A stretch of DNA of 37,795 nt from contig CAKKRM010000112.1 of the NCBI GenBank assembly GCA_919902735.1, forward strand, positions 1 through 37,795, given 5' to 3'. The notes under the pieces were generated by a model. It did not search any database. It was not told the origin of the DNA and saw only the letters and a list, made by a program, of their open reading frames with translations. The position numbers were made by a program, and so were the translations under genes. The DNA is from Anaerolineales bacterium (GTDB lineage Bacteria > Chloroflexota > Anaerolineae > Anaerolineales > Villigracilaceae). Positions 8,470-16,678 of this stretch are shown here, one piece after another. Position 1 is the stretch's first letter. Each line of letters begins with the position of its first letter.

Positions 8470-9144
8470 CTAAAGTGTAATATCCAGCAGGCCTTCTGCA
8501 ACCGAGCGTAATTTTTCGCGGGACAAATCGCTCAGTTTTATTGCCAGATCAAGATACGGGCGGTTCACAGGCTGGCAAACAAAATTTTGCATATCCGCCG
8601 GCAGCTCAAGGAATTTTTGCATGGCCCGCTGATTATTCAACCATTGGCCCACCGGCCCGCTTTGATCGAAGAACGTATCAACCCGGCTGCCCATCACGGC
8701 AAGAATGCTTTCGAGTTCTGGAACGGTGATCGCCTTTTCCCCCAATTCATAGGATTTAAGTTTTGGTTGTGATATTCCAGTTTCGGTTGAAATGTGGCGA
8801 ACAGACATATTCGCGTTCGTGCGCTCCTGGCGCAGCAGGGCGCCGATCATACGCTGGCGCAGGGCGATCAAGCGCGGTATATCCACAGATTCAATGGCAA
8901 AGGTTGCGTCTGACTTCGTCTCGTTTCCCCAGAAATGCGAGATCGGCAGTTTCAGGAAATAAACGAGAGTTTCAAGTTCCGGCAGGGATGGGGCGCGACG
9001 GCCCTCTTCATAAGCGCGAAACAAACCAGGCTTGATGCCGATCGCATCCGCGCATTCTTTGATGCTGCGCCGTTCCGCCATGCGGGCATCTCGAATCAGC
9101 AAGCCAAGTTTTTTTTCTCGTATCGTGATCTGGGCGTTATTCAT
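8470..9144 (-). CDS. XRE-family regulator with two helix-turn-helix domains
   Basis: A 224-residue protein with two Cro/CI-type HTH regions. The first (about residues 13-70) reads LIRDARMAERRSIKECADAI, then YEEGRRAPSLPELETL. The second (about 95-155) reads RQERTNANMSVRHISTETG, then YELGEKAITVPELESIL. The rest is helical with no recognised ligand domain. The tandem arrangement could let one polypeptide contact two half sites. It is the first gene of a five-gene operon and has its own -10 box and a GAGGA site five bases from the ATG. Autoregulation is plausible but no operator is evident. Confidence 0.85.
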   Translation of the reverse strand: MNNAQITIREKKLGLLIRDARMAERRSIKECADAIGIKPGLFRAYEEGRRAPSLPELETLVYFLKLPISHFWGNETKSDATFAIESVDIPRLIALRQRMIGALLRQERTNANMSVRHISTETGISQPKLKSYELGEKAITVPELESILAVMGSRVDTFFDQSGPVGQWLNNQRAMQKFLELPADMQNFVCQPVNRPYLDLAIKLSDLSREKLRSVAEGLLDITL

Positions 9145-9172
9145 AATTCCTCGTTAATGGTTGGATACCTGC

Positions 9173-9178
9173 ATTATA
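9173..9178 (-). promoter_or_regulatory. Candidate -10 box of the XRE operon
   Basis: A perfect TATAAT on the minus strand lies 28 bases before the ATG at 9144. A -35 box at standard spacing is not recognisable, so the promoter may depend on an activator or an extended -10 element. Confidence 0.45.
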
Positions 9179-9188
9179 GCAGAGTGTT

Positions 9189-10508
9189 TCAACGGCGGGC
9201 ATTGGGATTGGAAGAAGCCTTCGGCGCGAAGATATCCGCGCTGAGTTTGAAACCAGCCGCTTCGAGTCGCGGCGTAAAGTTGGGACGAATACCCGTGGCA
9301 TTTACCTCGCCTAAAACTTTTCCATCCTCGGTTACCCCCGTCTGGTTGAATTTGAAGATGTCGGTCAGGACGATAATTTCGCCTTCCATGCCCGCCACCT
9401 CGGTCACTGCCGTCACTTTGCGCTGACCATCCTTCAAGCGGGTTTGCTGGACGATCAAATCCACCGCCGAGGATATTTGCTGGCGCACCACTTTGAGCGG
9501 CAAATCCATGCCTGCCATCAACACCAGGGTTTCGATGCGGGAGATCGCATCCCGCGGCGCATTGGCATGGACAGTGGTCAGGGAACCATCATGCCCGGTA
9601 TTCATGGCTTGCAGCATATCCAGGGCTTCGCCGCCGCGCACCTCCCCCACCACAATGCGGTCGGGCCGCATCCGCAGCGAATTCTTTACAAGGTCTCGAA
9701 TCGAAACCGCGTTATGCCCTTCCGAACTGGCAGGCTTGGTCTCCATCCGCATCACGTGATCCTGTTGAAGTTGTAACTCAGCCGCATCTTCAATGGTAAT
9801 AATGCGCTCATTCTCAGGGATAAACCCCGACATGACGTTCAGGAGGGTGGTCTTGCCCGAACCAGTGCCGCCGGAAATGACGATATTAAAGCGCGCTTTT
9901 ACACAGGCCTGTAAAAAGTCTGCCATCTGCCTGGTCATTGAGCCAAAGTTGATCAGTTCCTCCACTTGCAATTTATCTTTGCGGAATTTGCGGATCGTGA
10001 TGGAGGGTCCATCAATCGCAACAGGGCGTACGACGGCATTGACGCGCGAGCCGTCGGGAAGGCGCGCATCCACGGTTGGGGAATCAAAATCTACGCGCCG
10101 TCCGAGCGGGAGGATAATGCGTTCGATCACACGGATCACATGATCGTCGTCATCGAATGCAATATTGGTTTTGGAAAGCTGTCCCTTTTTTTCCACGAAG
10201 ACCTTCTTCGGTCCGTTCACCATGATCTCCGAAACGTCGGGGTCATCGAGCAGGGATTGAATCGGGCCATAGCCGAGCAAGTCATCCAGAACCTGGTCAA
10301 ATATCTGCTTGCGGAGGTCTTCCGGCAGCTTTAGCTTCGTCTGCTCATAAACATGCATGATATTTTTTTGGAGAAAGGCATTGCGTTCCCCGGCAGGGAT
10401 TCCCTCCATTTCCACGGCACGCAGTAAATTATCTGAAAGGTATTTTTTCAGGCGTAACAGATCCTGGCTGGTAAGGCTTTTTGGAGCAGCGGGTACGGGA
10501 AGGGTCAT
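9189..10508 (-). CDS. CpaF/TadA-type secretion ATPase
   Basis: A 439-residue hexameric-type ATPase of the type II/IV secretion superfamily, CpaF (Tad/Flp pilus) branch. The N-terminal domain contains LLGYGPIQSLLDDPDVSEIMVNG. The ATPase core has Walker A GGTGSGKT (213-220), followed by the Asp/Glu box ITIEDAAELQ and Walker B/His region RIVVGEVRGGEALDML, then MNTGHDGSLTTVHAN. All catalytic motifs are intact. The ATG at 10508 was chosen because it overlaps the upstream stop as ATGA. Normal partners TadB/TadC, prepilin and peptidase are not next to it; the neighbours are a CpaE-like protein and two histidine kinases. It ends the long minus-strand series. Confidence 0.92.
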   Translation of the reverse strand: MTLPVPAAPKSLTSQDLLRLKKYLSDNLLRAVEMEGIPAGERNAFLQKNIMHVYEQTKLKLPEDLRKQIFDQVLDDLLGYGPIQSLLDDPDVSEIMVNGPKKVFVEKKGQLSKTNIAFDDDDHVIRVIERIILPLGRRVDFDSPTVDARLPDGSRVNAVVRPVAIDGPSITIRKFRKDKLQVEELINFGSMTRQMADFLQACVKARFNIVISGGTGSGKTTLLNVMSGFIPENERIITIEDAAELQLQQDHVMRMETKPASSEGHNAVSIRDLVKNSLRMRPDRIVVGEVRGGEALDMLQAMNTGHDGSLTTVHANAPRDAISRIETLVLMAGMDLPLKVVRQQISSAVDLIVQQTRLKDGQRKVTAVTEVAGMEGEIIVLTDIFKFNQTGVTEDGKVLGEVNATGIRPNFTPRLEAAGFKLSADIFAPKASSNPNARR

Positions 10509-10801
10509 TCCTTTATTTCCTCTTGTTCGCCGCCGACGGGCATTACCCAAACGATCTGGGATCGCTGCACAGCCATGAATGGGGCGGTATATAAAATCTC
10601 CTCCCCTGCGCCCAAAATATTGACATTCGTCATTGCGAGAAAAGCCTCATCACGTTCCAACTCATTTTTGAAGCGCTCTCCCTGCCGCACGTGTACAAAT
10701 CCACGCATGAGGTGGGTTGTGGTTTGGATAAGGCAGGAAACAGGCAATTTCGTGACGATGTCTGTATAGTACTTGCCTTTCTCATCATATTCTATGGTCA
10801 T
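10505..10801 (-). CDS. Small protein of unknown function between cpaE- and cpaF-like genes
   Basis: A 98-residue soluble protein with alternating hydrophobic residues that suggest a small beta-rich fold (CLIQTTTHLMRGFVHV, then SQIVWVMPVGG). It has no membrane helix and no recognised catalytic motif. Its general pattern, including a late IVWVMP strand, resembles the 80-residue protein at 26547-26789 ([14 protein letters not shown]), a weak likeness judged by eye. The ATG at 10801 is preceded by GGAG eight bases away. It is translationally coupled to the CpaF-like ATPase through an ATGA overlap, so a role with that ATPase is likely but unproven. Confidence 0.75.
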   Translation of the reverse strand: MTIEYDEKGKYYTDIVTKLPVSCLIQTTTHLMRGFVHVRQGERFKNELERDEAFLAMTNVNILGAGEEILYTAPFMAVQRSQIVWVMPVGGEQEEIKE

Positions 10802-10844
10802 GACAGGTCTCCAGTTTGATGTGGGTAAAGCAAATATCACGGGC

Positions 10845-10858
10845 GGGTAAATTTACCC
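10845..10858. repeat. 14-bp perfect palindrome across the cpaE-like stop codon
   Basis: GGGTAAATTTACCC is fully self-complementary and includes the TAA stop of the CpaE-like gene (10853-10855). It could be a protein-binding half-site pair or a chance palindrome; there is no loop long enough for a good RNA hairpin. Confidence 0.5.
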
Positions 10859-12004
10859 CGACCTTAGTTTTTGCGCCAGAACGGACATTTCTCTTGCGGT
10901 ATCCTGAAAAATAATGGAGGCGGTATCTTTTGGGAATTTCAATGAAAACGGCTGGTGATGGCTGTTGGCAAATGCAAAATTGGTGCCTAGATATGGAATG
11001 GACTTGTTAATCGTTATCCCCAGCATGGATTCTGCATCCACCTTGCTCAACCCTTCCAGCCCAACAGCGCGATTCAAGATCGTGTACAGGGCGTCTGAAT
11101 GAACGCCTTTGCTTTTCAAGTAATCCCATAAGGTCTTGGTCAGCGATACGGTGCTAATATCTGTGCCTGCGATCAGGGTGACAATATCCGCATGTTGGAT
11201 GAGCGGCAGGGTGATTTTTGAAAGGGAGCGGCCAATATCGATCAGGACATAATCATAGGAGGCTTTGACGGCGGTAACGATATCCCAAATGCGGCCAACT
11301 TTAAGCTGGTTGCTGCTTTCGGGATCTGGGGAGCCTGCCAGCAAATTAAATCGCCAGATGTTCATGTGAGGCAATTCATGGCGAAAGAACTCCGGCGTGG
11401 TGTCGGCTGGGGGCATATCTGTCACAGTGACGATATTCTGTCCGCCCTGGTAACCAACTATCGGCGCGATGGAGCCGATGGGAAGTACAAAATCCAACAC
11501 TGCCACGCGCATCTCCGGTTGATGCTGTGAAATATTCATGGCAAAGTTCGCGCACAGGGATGAGGTGCCCGTCCCGCCTTTGGCGCTCAGGAAGATAATC
11601 AACAACCCGCCCTGCTTCATGATCTCTTCGGTGATGCCGAACAGGCGGTTGATGGTTTCATTGAGGGTGGCAACGGCCTGCCCTGATTTTATGATGTATT
11701 CATTGAAGCCTACATCAAGGCAGGATTTAAGCCGCAGGTGGCTTTGATCTCCACTAAGGGCAATCAGCGGCACATTGGTTGTGCGCGGGTCCTGTTTTAG
11801 TTTTATCGCGATTTCCTCCCCTTTGAGGTCTGCCATGACCGGGTCGACGATAATCAGGTCCGGATGGTCGCGCCATGCGTAAATCAAACCTTCTTTGCCG
11901 GAGCCGCACTGAATCACCTCAAAATTCTGTTCCAGCAATTTGCGGGCGACGAAGTTACGGCTGGCAACATCTGCATCAACAATAAGGATTTTTTTTCCAG
12001 GCAT
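10853..12004 (-). CDS. CpaE-like protein: receiver domain plus MinD/ParA-type ATPase
   Basis: A 383-residue fusion. Residues 1-122 form a receiver domain with KILIVDAD, a candidate phospho-acceptor Asp54 in LIIVDPVM, and a late Lys in YIIKSG. Residues 133-383 form a deviant-Walker ATPase with AKGGTGTSSLCANFAM (142-149 core); as usual for CpaE/TadZ, the second Walker lysine is replaced. AVLDFVLPIGS and YVLIDIGRSLS follow. TadZ/CpaE proteins place Tad pilus machinery at a chosen site in the cell. Here the receiver keeps its Asp, so control by the neighbouring kinases is possible. AGGAG lies seven bases before the ATG. A 98-residue protein and the CpaF-like ATPase follow. Confidence 0.88.
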   Translation of the reverse strand: MPGKKILIVDADVASRNFVARKLLEQNFEVIQCGSGKEGLIYAWRDHPDLIIVDPVMADLKGEEIAIKLKQDPRTTNVPLIALSGDQSHLRLKSCLDVGFNEYIIKSGQAVATLNETINRLFGITEEIMKQGGLLIIFLSAKGGTGTSSLCANFAMNISQHQPEMRVAVLDFVLPIGSIAPIVGYQGGQNIVTVTDMPPADTTPEFFRHELPHMNIWRFNLLAGSPDPESSNQLKVGRIWDIVTAVKASYDYVLIDIGRSLSKITLPLIQHADIVTLIAGTDISTVSLTKTLWDYLKSKGVHSDALYTILNRAVGLEGLSKVDAESMLGITINKSIPYLGTNFAFANSHHQPFSLKFPKDTASIIFQDTAREMSVLAQKLRSG

Positions 12005-12041
12005 GGCGTGAACTCCTGCGCACGCTACGAGGCGCGCTCCA

Positions 12042-12737
12042 TTACGCTTCGGTTGGGGGCATTAAGTATCCCAGGCCGGAGCGCGTGACAATGTGGCGGG
12101 GGTTGTGAGCGTCCTCTTCCAGCTTTTGGCGAAGGCGGGCTATGCTCACCCACAATATTTCCTTATCACTCTTATATTCCACACCCCAAACGCTCGTGAG
12201 CAATTCCTCCGAGGTGAGGATCTTGCCGATGTTATGCGCGAACTGAAGCAGGAGACGATACTCGGTTGCTGAAAGCGAGATGGCTTCCTCACTGCGCCAC
12301 ACTTCTGCGCGGGCGAAGTCGATCTTTAAATCATCATGTGTAAAAAAGCGCGCCTGTCCTGATTCGGCGGGAGGCTGGGCGCGGCGTAAAACGGCTCTCA
12401 CACGGGCCAGCAATTCGGTGGCTGAAAACGGTTTGACCAGGTAATCATCAGCGCCCAGATCAAGCCCGCGCACACGATCCTGCTCTTCACCCCGCGCGGT
12501 GAGGATCACAATGGGCACGTTGGAGAACTCGCGCAAACGCTGACAGGTACCGAAGCCATCCAAACGCGGCATCATCACATCCAAGAGCACCAGGTCTATG
12601 GGCTGCGCCGAGAAAACATCCAGCGCCTGAACGCCATCCTGGGCTGTTGCCACCTCATAGCCTTCGGTGCGCAGGTTTGCTTCCAACAGGCGGAGGTAGC
12701 GGGGTTCATCGTCCACGATCAAAATTCGCTTTGCCAT
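12042..12737 (-). CDS. OmpR/PhoB-family response regulator
   Basis: A 231-residue regulator. The receiver has IVDDEP (acidic pocket Asp9-Asp10), phospho-acceptor Asp53 in VLLDVMMP and Lys in DDYLVKPF. The C-terminal winged helix has SLSATEYRLLLQFAHNIGKIL, then EELLTSVWG and VSIARLRQKLE. The ATG at 12737 is supported by AAGGAGAT and by the standard MAKRILIVDD beginning; an in-frame extension to 12821 would overlap the kinase gene. It starts 34 bases after the GAF kinase, its probable partner, and is followed by the CpaE-like gene. Confidence 0.94.
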   Translation of the reverse strand: MAKRILIVDDEPRYLRLLEANLRTEGYEVATAQDGVQALDVFSAQPIDLVLLDVMMPRLDGFGTCQRLREFSNVPIVILTARGEEQDRVRGLDLGADDYLVKPFSATELLARVRAVLRRAQPPAESGQARFFTHDDLKIDFARAEVWRSEEAISLSATEYRLLLQFAHNIGKILTSEELLTSVWGVEYKSDKEILWVSIARLRQKLEEDAHNPRHIVTRSGLGYLMPPTEA

Positions 12738-12771
12738 ACCGATCTCCTTGATGACAAGATAATGAAAACGG

Positions 12772-13959
12772 TCAAAGCGTTGGGTCTGCGGGCAGCTCGA
12801 TAAAAAAGGTGGTGCCCTCATCCAACACTGACTCTACCCAAATCTTACCATGATGTGCCATAACAATTTGCTTGCAAATATAGAGGCCCAGCCCCGTGCC
12901 TGTGACCGTGCGCTCACCCGGAACACGGTAGAATCGCTCGAATAAAAACGGCAGAAAATCCTCTGGAATGCCCTCTCCCTTATCTGCAAAGGAAAGACGA
13001 ACCCGCTTGCCCAGAGACTTTGTTCCGATGATCAACCTGGAGCCGGGGGCATACTTAATGGCATTGCTGAAAAGGTTTTCAAAAACCTGCGAAAGGCGCA
13101 CGCCATCTCCCAAAACCGGGGGTAAAGTTTCCAAATGGAATTCAATCTTCAGTTCCGGGTGATGCGTATTCACCCGCGTGGCTACATCGCGCACAAGCGC
13201 ATCGATGCGAACGGGGGAAAATTTGAATTGCAGGGTCTTGCTCTGCAAACGCGCAGACTCGAGCATATCCTCGATCAACCTCGTTAAACGGTCAGCCTCT
13301 TCGTCAATGATGTTGAGAAACTCGCGCTGGGTGGCATCATCCCACTTTGTATCCTGCCGCAGCAGGCTGGTGCTGTACCCTTTGATAAAACCAAGCGGAG
13401 TGCGAAGCTCGTGCGAGATCGTGGATACAAAATCATCCTGCAAACGCATTTGGCGCTGAACCGAATCCAACTCGGCGCGGGCCTCCTGCAAGTCTCTGCG
13501 CTCGATCAATGCCGCCGCCCAAAAGGCCTGCAAGGATGCAATCTGAAAATGCAAATCCGAATATTCAGGCCCGCCAAAACGGACGAAGACAAGAGCGCCG
13601 CTCACCTTGGAGGCAATGCTTAATGGCATTCCCAACAGGTGCGGCTGGGTCATACGGTTCTGTTCATGGCTGCCCCGCCTCGGCTCTTTCATCACCATTT
13701 TTTTGGAAGACAGCACATCGCCCGCCACACGTTCCCCCCAGGCGGCATCCGCCTCGGCGGCCTTTCCCCGCCCCATGGCGCGCGCATACGCAATATCCAG
13801 GCTTTTGGCGCGCGAGTCTTCAAGGTAAATGACAACATTGTCGAAAACAAAAGAATCGCGCAGGGATACAAACAAAGTATCCAGCGCGGTTCTCCAATCC
13901 TGTTTGTGTTGAACTTCCTTGAAGACGTGATGCAAAAATGAAAGGGTTGAAATATCCAT
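12772..13959 (-). CDS. GAF-domain histidine kinase
   Basis: A 395-residue soluble sensor kinase with no membrane helix. Residues about 10-155 look like a GAF domain (DNVVIYLEDSRAKSL, and a late hydrophobic ALVFVRFG strand). HisKA has VSTISHELRTPLGFIKG with His183. The ATPase has the N box LFSNAIKYAPGS, G1 DKGEGIP, F box FERFYRV and G2 GTGLGLYICKQIV, all intact. It should sense an intracellular signal, but the ligand is not readable. It starts 3 bases after the previous kinase gene and is followed by an OmpR-type regulator, so the two kinases may feed one regulator. Confidence 0.92.
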   Translation of the reverse strand: MDISTLSFLHHVFKEVQHKQDWRTALDTLFVSLRDSFVFDNVVIYLEDSRAKSLDIAYARAMGRGKAAEADAAWGERVAGDVLSSKKMVMKEPRRGSHEQNRMTQPHLLGMPLSIASKVSGALVFVRFGGPEYSDLHFQIASLQAFWAAALIERRDLQEARAELDSVQRQMRLQDDFVSTISHELRTPLGFIKGYSTSLLRQDTKWDDATQREFLNIIDEEADRLTRLIEDMLESARLQSKTLQFKFSPVRIDALVRDVATRVNTHHPELKIEFHLETLPPVLGDGVRLSQVFENLFSNAIKYAPGSRLIIGTKSLGKRVRLSFADKGEGIPEDFLPFLFERFYRVPGERTVTGTGLGLYICKQIVMAHHGKIWVESVLDEGTTFFIELPADPTL

Positions 13960-13961
13960 GG

Positions 13962-14984
13962 TTAATCCCGCACGGCCAGCAATGGGAATTTGAACGTGGA
14001 ACCTTTCCCTTCAACAGATTGCACATCCAATAAAGAACCGTGCGCCTCGATGATCTGGCGGACAAGGGAAAGCCCAAGCCCCGTGCCGCCATAATGGCGC
14101 GTGGAAGAACCGTCCAATTGATGGAACGGCTCGAATATTTCCTTCAACCGAGCCTGCGGAATGCCGATGCCTGTATCGGTGACGGAAACCTGGACGAGAT
14201 GATTCCCCTCCTCTTTGAGATGGATTGCCACGCTTCCTCCCGACGGGGTGAATTTGATTCCGTTATCGAGCAGTTGATTCACCACCCAGCCGATTTTTTC
14301 AGAGTCGGCTTGCGCTGCGGGGATGGAATCGGGCGCAGAGAAAAGAATTTGCACCCCGCGCTCCTCGGCCTTGTTCAAAGCCGATTTTGCCGCCAGCGAA
14401 ATGAGGCGGCGAATATCCACCTTGTCCAGTTTCATGCTCATTTCGCCGCGCGAAGCGAGGGAGAACATGATTAAGTCTTCGATCATGCCTTCCAACCTGG
14501 TAGCGGCGCGCTGGCTGACCTGCAAGGCATGGTGTTGTTCATCTGAAATTTTCCCCAACGTTTCTGTGATCAATAATTCAAGATAGCCTTTGACATGCGT
14601 GAGCGGCGTTCGCAGTTCATGCGAAATATTCGCCACGAAATTGGCCTTCATCTGGCTGAGTTCGGAAAGCCTGGTGAGCGCTTCGTTCAAATCTGCTGTG
14701 CGGTCTTTTACCCTTTGCTCAAGGTTGCGGTTCGAAGCCTGCAAAGCGGAGCGCAGTTGAATGATCTGCTCGGTGACGACCTGGTCGAGAGTGTCGCGGT
14801 TAAGCAGGCCCAAATCCATCAATGCCTGGCCGAGCAGATAATGAGTCCCTTTTGAGGCTTGCTCCTGCTGGTAGGCAAGCGCCTTTTGTAAATCCTCATC
14901 GCTGATCAATCCTTTTTGGACGATGTATTCGCCCATGCGGGGAATCAACATTTCGGGGGAAAGTTTGGGTAGGATTTGTGCCAT
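13962..14984 (-). CDS. Histidine kinase with GspE-N/MshEN-like N-terminal domain
   Basis: A 340-residue soluble kinase. The N-terminal region (about 12-75) reads RMGEYIVQKGLISDEDLQKA, then LLGQALMDLGLLNRDTLDQV. This is the two-part repeat of the GspE-N/MshEN domain of secretion ATPases, some of which bind cyclic di-GMP. A coiled coil (about 75-108) leads to HisKA with NISHELRTPLTHVKG (His122). The ATPase has LLDNGIKFTPSGG, DTGIGIP, FEPFHQL and GTGLGLSLVRQI. The fusion to a domain from secretion ATPases, next to CpaE- and CpaF-like genes, suggests the kinase reads the same signal or platform. The MshEN identification is by pattern only. Confidence 0.88.
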   Translation of the reverse strand: MAQILPKLSPEMLIPRMGEYIVQKGLISDEDLQKALAYQQEQASKGTHYLLGQALMDLGLLNRDTLDQVVTEQIIQLRSALQASNRNLEQRVKDRTADLNEALTRLSELSQMKANFVANISHELRTPLTHVKGYLELLITETLGKISDEQHHALQVSQRAATRLEGMIEDLIMFSLASRGEMSMKLDKVDIRRLISLAAKSALNKAEERGVQILFSAPDSIPAAQADSEKIGWVVNQLLDNGIKFTPSGGSVAIHLKEEGNHLVQVSVTDTGIGIPQARLKEIFEPFHQLDGSSTRHYGGTGLGLSLVRQIIEAHGSLLDVQSVEGKGSTFKFPLLAVRD

Positions 14985-15006
14985 GGTTATCTACTCAGTT
15001 ATTCTT

Positions 15007-16638
15007 TTATTGCAAGACCCATTCTCCGTTTATCATCGTTGCCGTTGCATTTAACGTCAACAGATCATGGGGGGCGATTTTGAAAGGGTCTTCATCCAAC
15101 ACAATGAGATCAGCGAGATAATTTTCGGCGAGCTTGCCGAGGCGATTCTCGGCGTTGGCGGCGTAGGCGGCGCCCAGGGTGTAGGCGGATAATGCCTCAG
15201 CCAAAGTCAATTTCTGTTCGGGGTACCAGCCGTCGGCGGAGGGGGAGCCGTCTGCCCTTCGTCGCGTGACTGCTGCGTACAATCCTAAAAATGGATTGGG
15301 TGATTCGACGGGCGCATCCGATCCGAAAGCGATGGGCGCGCCGTAGTTGAGTTGAGTCCGCCAGGCGTAGGAAAATTTGGAGCGTTCACCCCAGAAGCGC
15401 TCGGCGGCGAACATATCGGAAGTCGCGTGGATGGGCTGCATGGAGGCGATGACGTTGAGCTTTGCAAGGCGCGGCGCGTCGTCGGGATGGATGATTTGCA
15501 CATGCTCGATGCGGTGGCGCAAATGCGGCAGTCCGTGTTCGGTTTCGTATTTGCGAAGCTGTTCGTAGGCGTTGAGGACTTCGTGATTGGCGCGGTCACC
15601 AATGGCGTGGACGGTCATGCTGAGTCCAACATCGGCGGCTTTGCGACAGTGTTCAAAAAGTTCCTCGCCATCCATGTTGAGAATGCCTTTGTTCTCGGCC
15701 TCGTTTTCATAGGGCTGGAACATGGCGGCGGTGTGCGGGCCGAGCGCGCCATCCATGAAGGCTTTGACTGAACCGATCCACAACCATTCATCGCCAAAGC
15801 CTGTGCGAAGGCCGAGCGCATTGGCCTGCTCCACGCTTTCAACAGGAATGTTTTTATTCACCCGTAATTTTAGTTTATTGCTGGCGCGTAATGATTGCAA
15901 TGCCATAAAGGAATCGCGGCGGTCAAAATCGTGGATGCCTGTGATGCCCATCTTCCATAAAATGGGTTGGGCTTTCTGAATGGCTTGTTCAATATCGTGG
16001 ATGGTGGGTTCAGGAATTGTATCGCCGACCAGTGCCATTGCAGTTTCAAGAAAAATGCCTGTGGCCTGCCCTTTGGCATCGCGTTGAATTGCGCCATCTT
16101 TTGGGTTGGGGGTGTCAGTGGCGATGTTTGCCAAATTCAACGCGGATGTATTTACCCACGCGGCATGTAAAGATTTAGCTGTGAGATAAACGGGGTTGTT
16201 TGGGGCAATGGCATCGAGTTCACTTGCGGTAGGCCAACCCTCATCCTGCCCTCTCCCCGCTTCGACTTCGCTAGCGCGAATAGAAGAGGGTAATGACCAT
16301 TCATTTTGATTCCAGCCATGCCCAAGCACCCACTCACCGGGTTTGGAATTTCTTGCGCGTTCCGCCACCCGACGCAGACATTCATCTTTTGTTTTTGTTT
16401 CGCAGTCCACTTTAGCGAGGCCGAGGGAATAATATTGCAGGTGAATATGCGCGTCGGTGAGACCGGGCAAAATGGTCTTGCCTTTCATATCCTGCTTTTC
16501 CACTTTGCCGTGCGCGAGGCTTTCGAGTTTGTCCCTGTCCCCTACAGCGATAATCCGCCTGCCTGCGATCAAGATCGCGGAAGCGGAGGGATGGTTTGAA
16601 TCAAATGTGTGTATGTTTGCGTTGTAAAGGAGTTTCAT
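15007..16638 (-). CDS. Amidohydrolase_3 (YtcJ-like) metal-dependent hydrolase
   Basis: A 543-residue enzyme of the amidohydrolase superfamily. Visible features are the first metal motif DAHIHLQYYSLG, GHGWNQNEW, the HAIGDRANHEVL strand, LRHRIEHVQIIHPDD, FGSDAPVESPNPFLGLYAAV, and the typical late LGKLAENYLADLIVLDEDPF. The family hydrolyses amide or similar bonds; the substrate is unknown. Residues about 115-135, which are rich in Ser, Arg, Glu and Gly, interrupt the usual path from NEW to PTA and come from a repeat (separate entry). It starts 40 bases after parB and ends 22 bases before a histidine kinase gene, so it lies inside the long series without an obvious link to either. Confidence 0.88.
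   Translation of the reverse strand: MKLLYNANIHTFDSNHPSASAILIAGRRIIAVGDRDKLESLAHGKVEKQDMKGKTILPGLTDAHIHLQYYSLGLAKVDCETKTKDECLRRVAERARNSKPGEWVLGHGWNQNEWSLPSSIRASEVEAGRGQDEGWPTASELDAIAPNNPVYLTAKSLHAAWVNTSALNLANIATDTPNPKDGAIQRDAKGQATGIFLETAMALVGDTIPEPTIHDIEQAIQKAQPILWKMGITGIHDFDRRDSFMALQSLRASNKLKLRVNKNIPVESVEQANALGLRTGFGDEWLWIGSVKAFMDGALGPHTAAMFQPYENEAENKGILNMDGEELFEHCRKAADVGLSMTVHAIGDRANHEVLNAYEQLRKYETEHGLPHLRHRIEHVQIIHPDDAPRLAKLNVIASMQPIHATSDMFAAERFWGERSKFSYAWRTQLNYGAPIAFGSDAPVESPNPFLGLYAAVTRRRADGSPSADGWYPEQKLTLAEALSAYTLGAAYAANAENRLGKLAENYLADLIVLDEDPFKIAPHDLLTLNATATMINGEWVLQ
16234..16296. repeat. Repeat-derived segment inside the amidohydrolase gene
   Basis: The segment encodes roughly residues 115-135 of the amidohydrolase. 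On the + strand it has CCCTCATCCTGCCCTCTCCC at one end and AGAAGAGGGTAATG at the other. This resembles the widespread CCCTCACCCTNNCCCTCTCCC type of bacterial intergenic repeat. The usual family sequence joins NEW to (G)WPTA over a short loop, so this looks like an in-frame insertion. Based on recall of the family and eye comparison only. Confidence 0.5.
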
Positions 16639-16678
16639 GGTTTTTCAAAACGCAGGGGCAAGGCTGTGCCCCTACAAA

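Noticed and set aside
9189-12004. Complete Tad/Flp pilus locus
   Set aside because: Only CpaE- and CpaF-like genes are present. TadB, TadC, pilin, prepilin peptidase and secretin genes are missing from the window.
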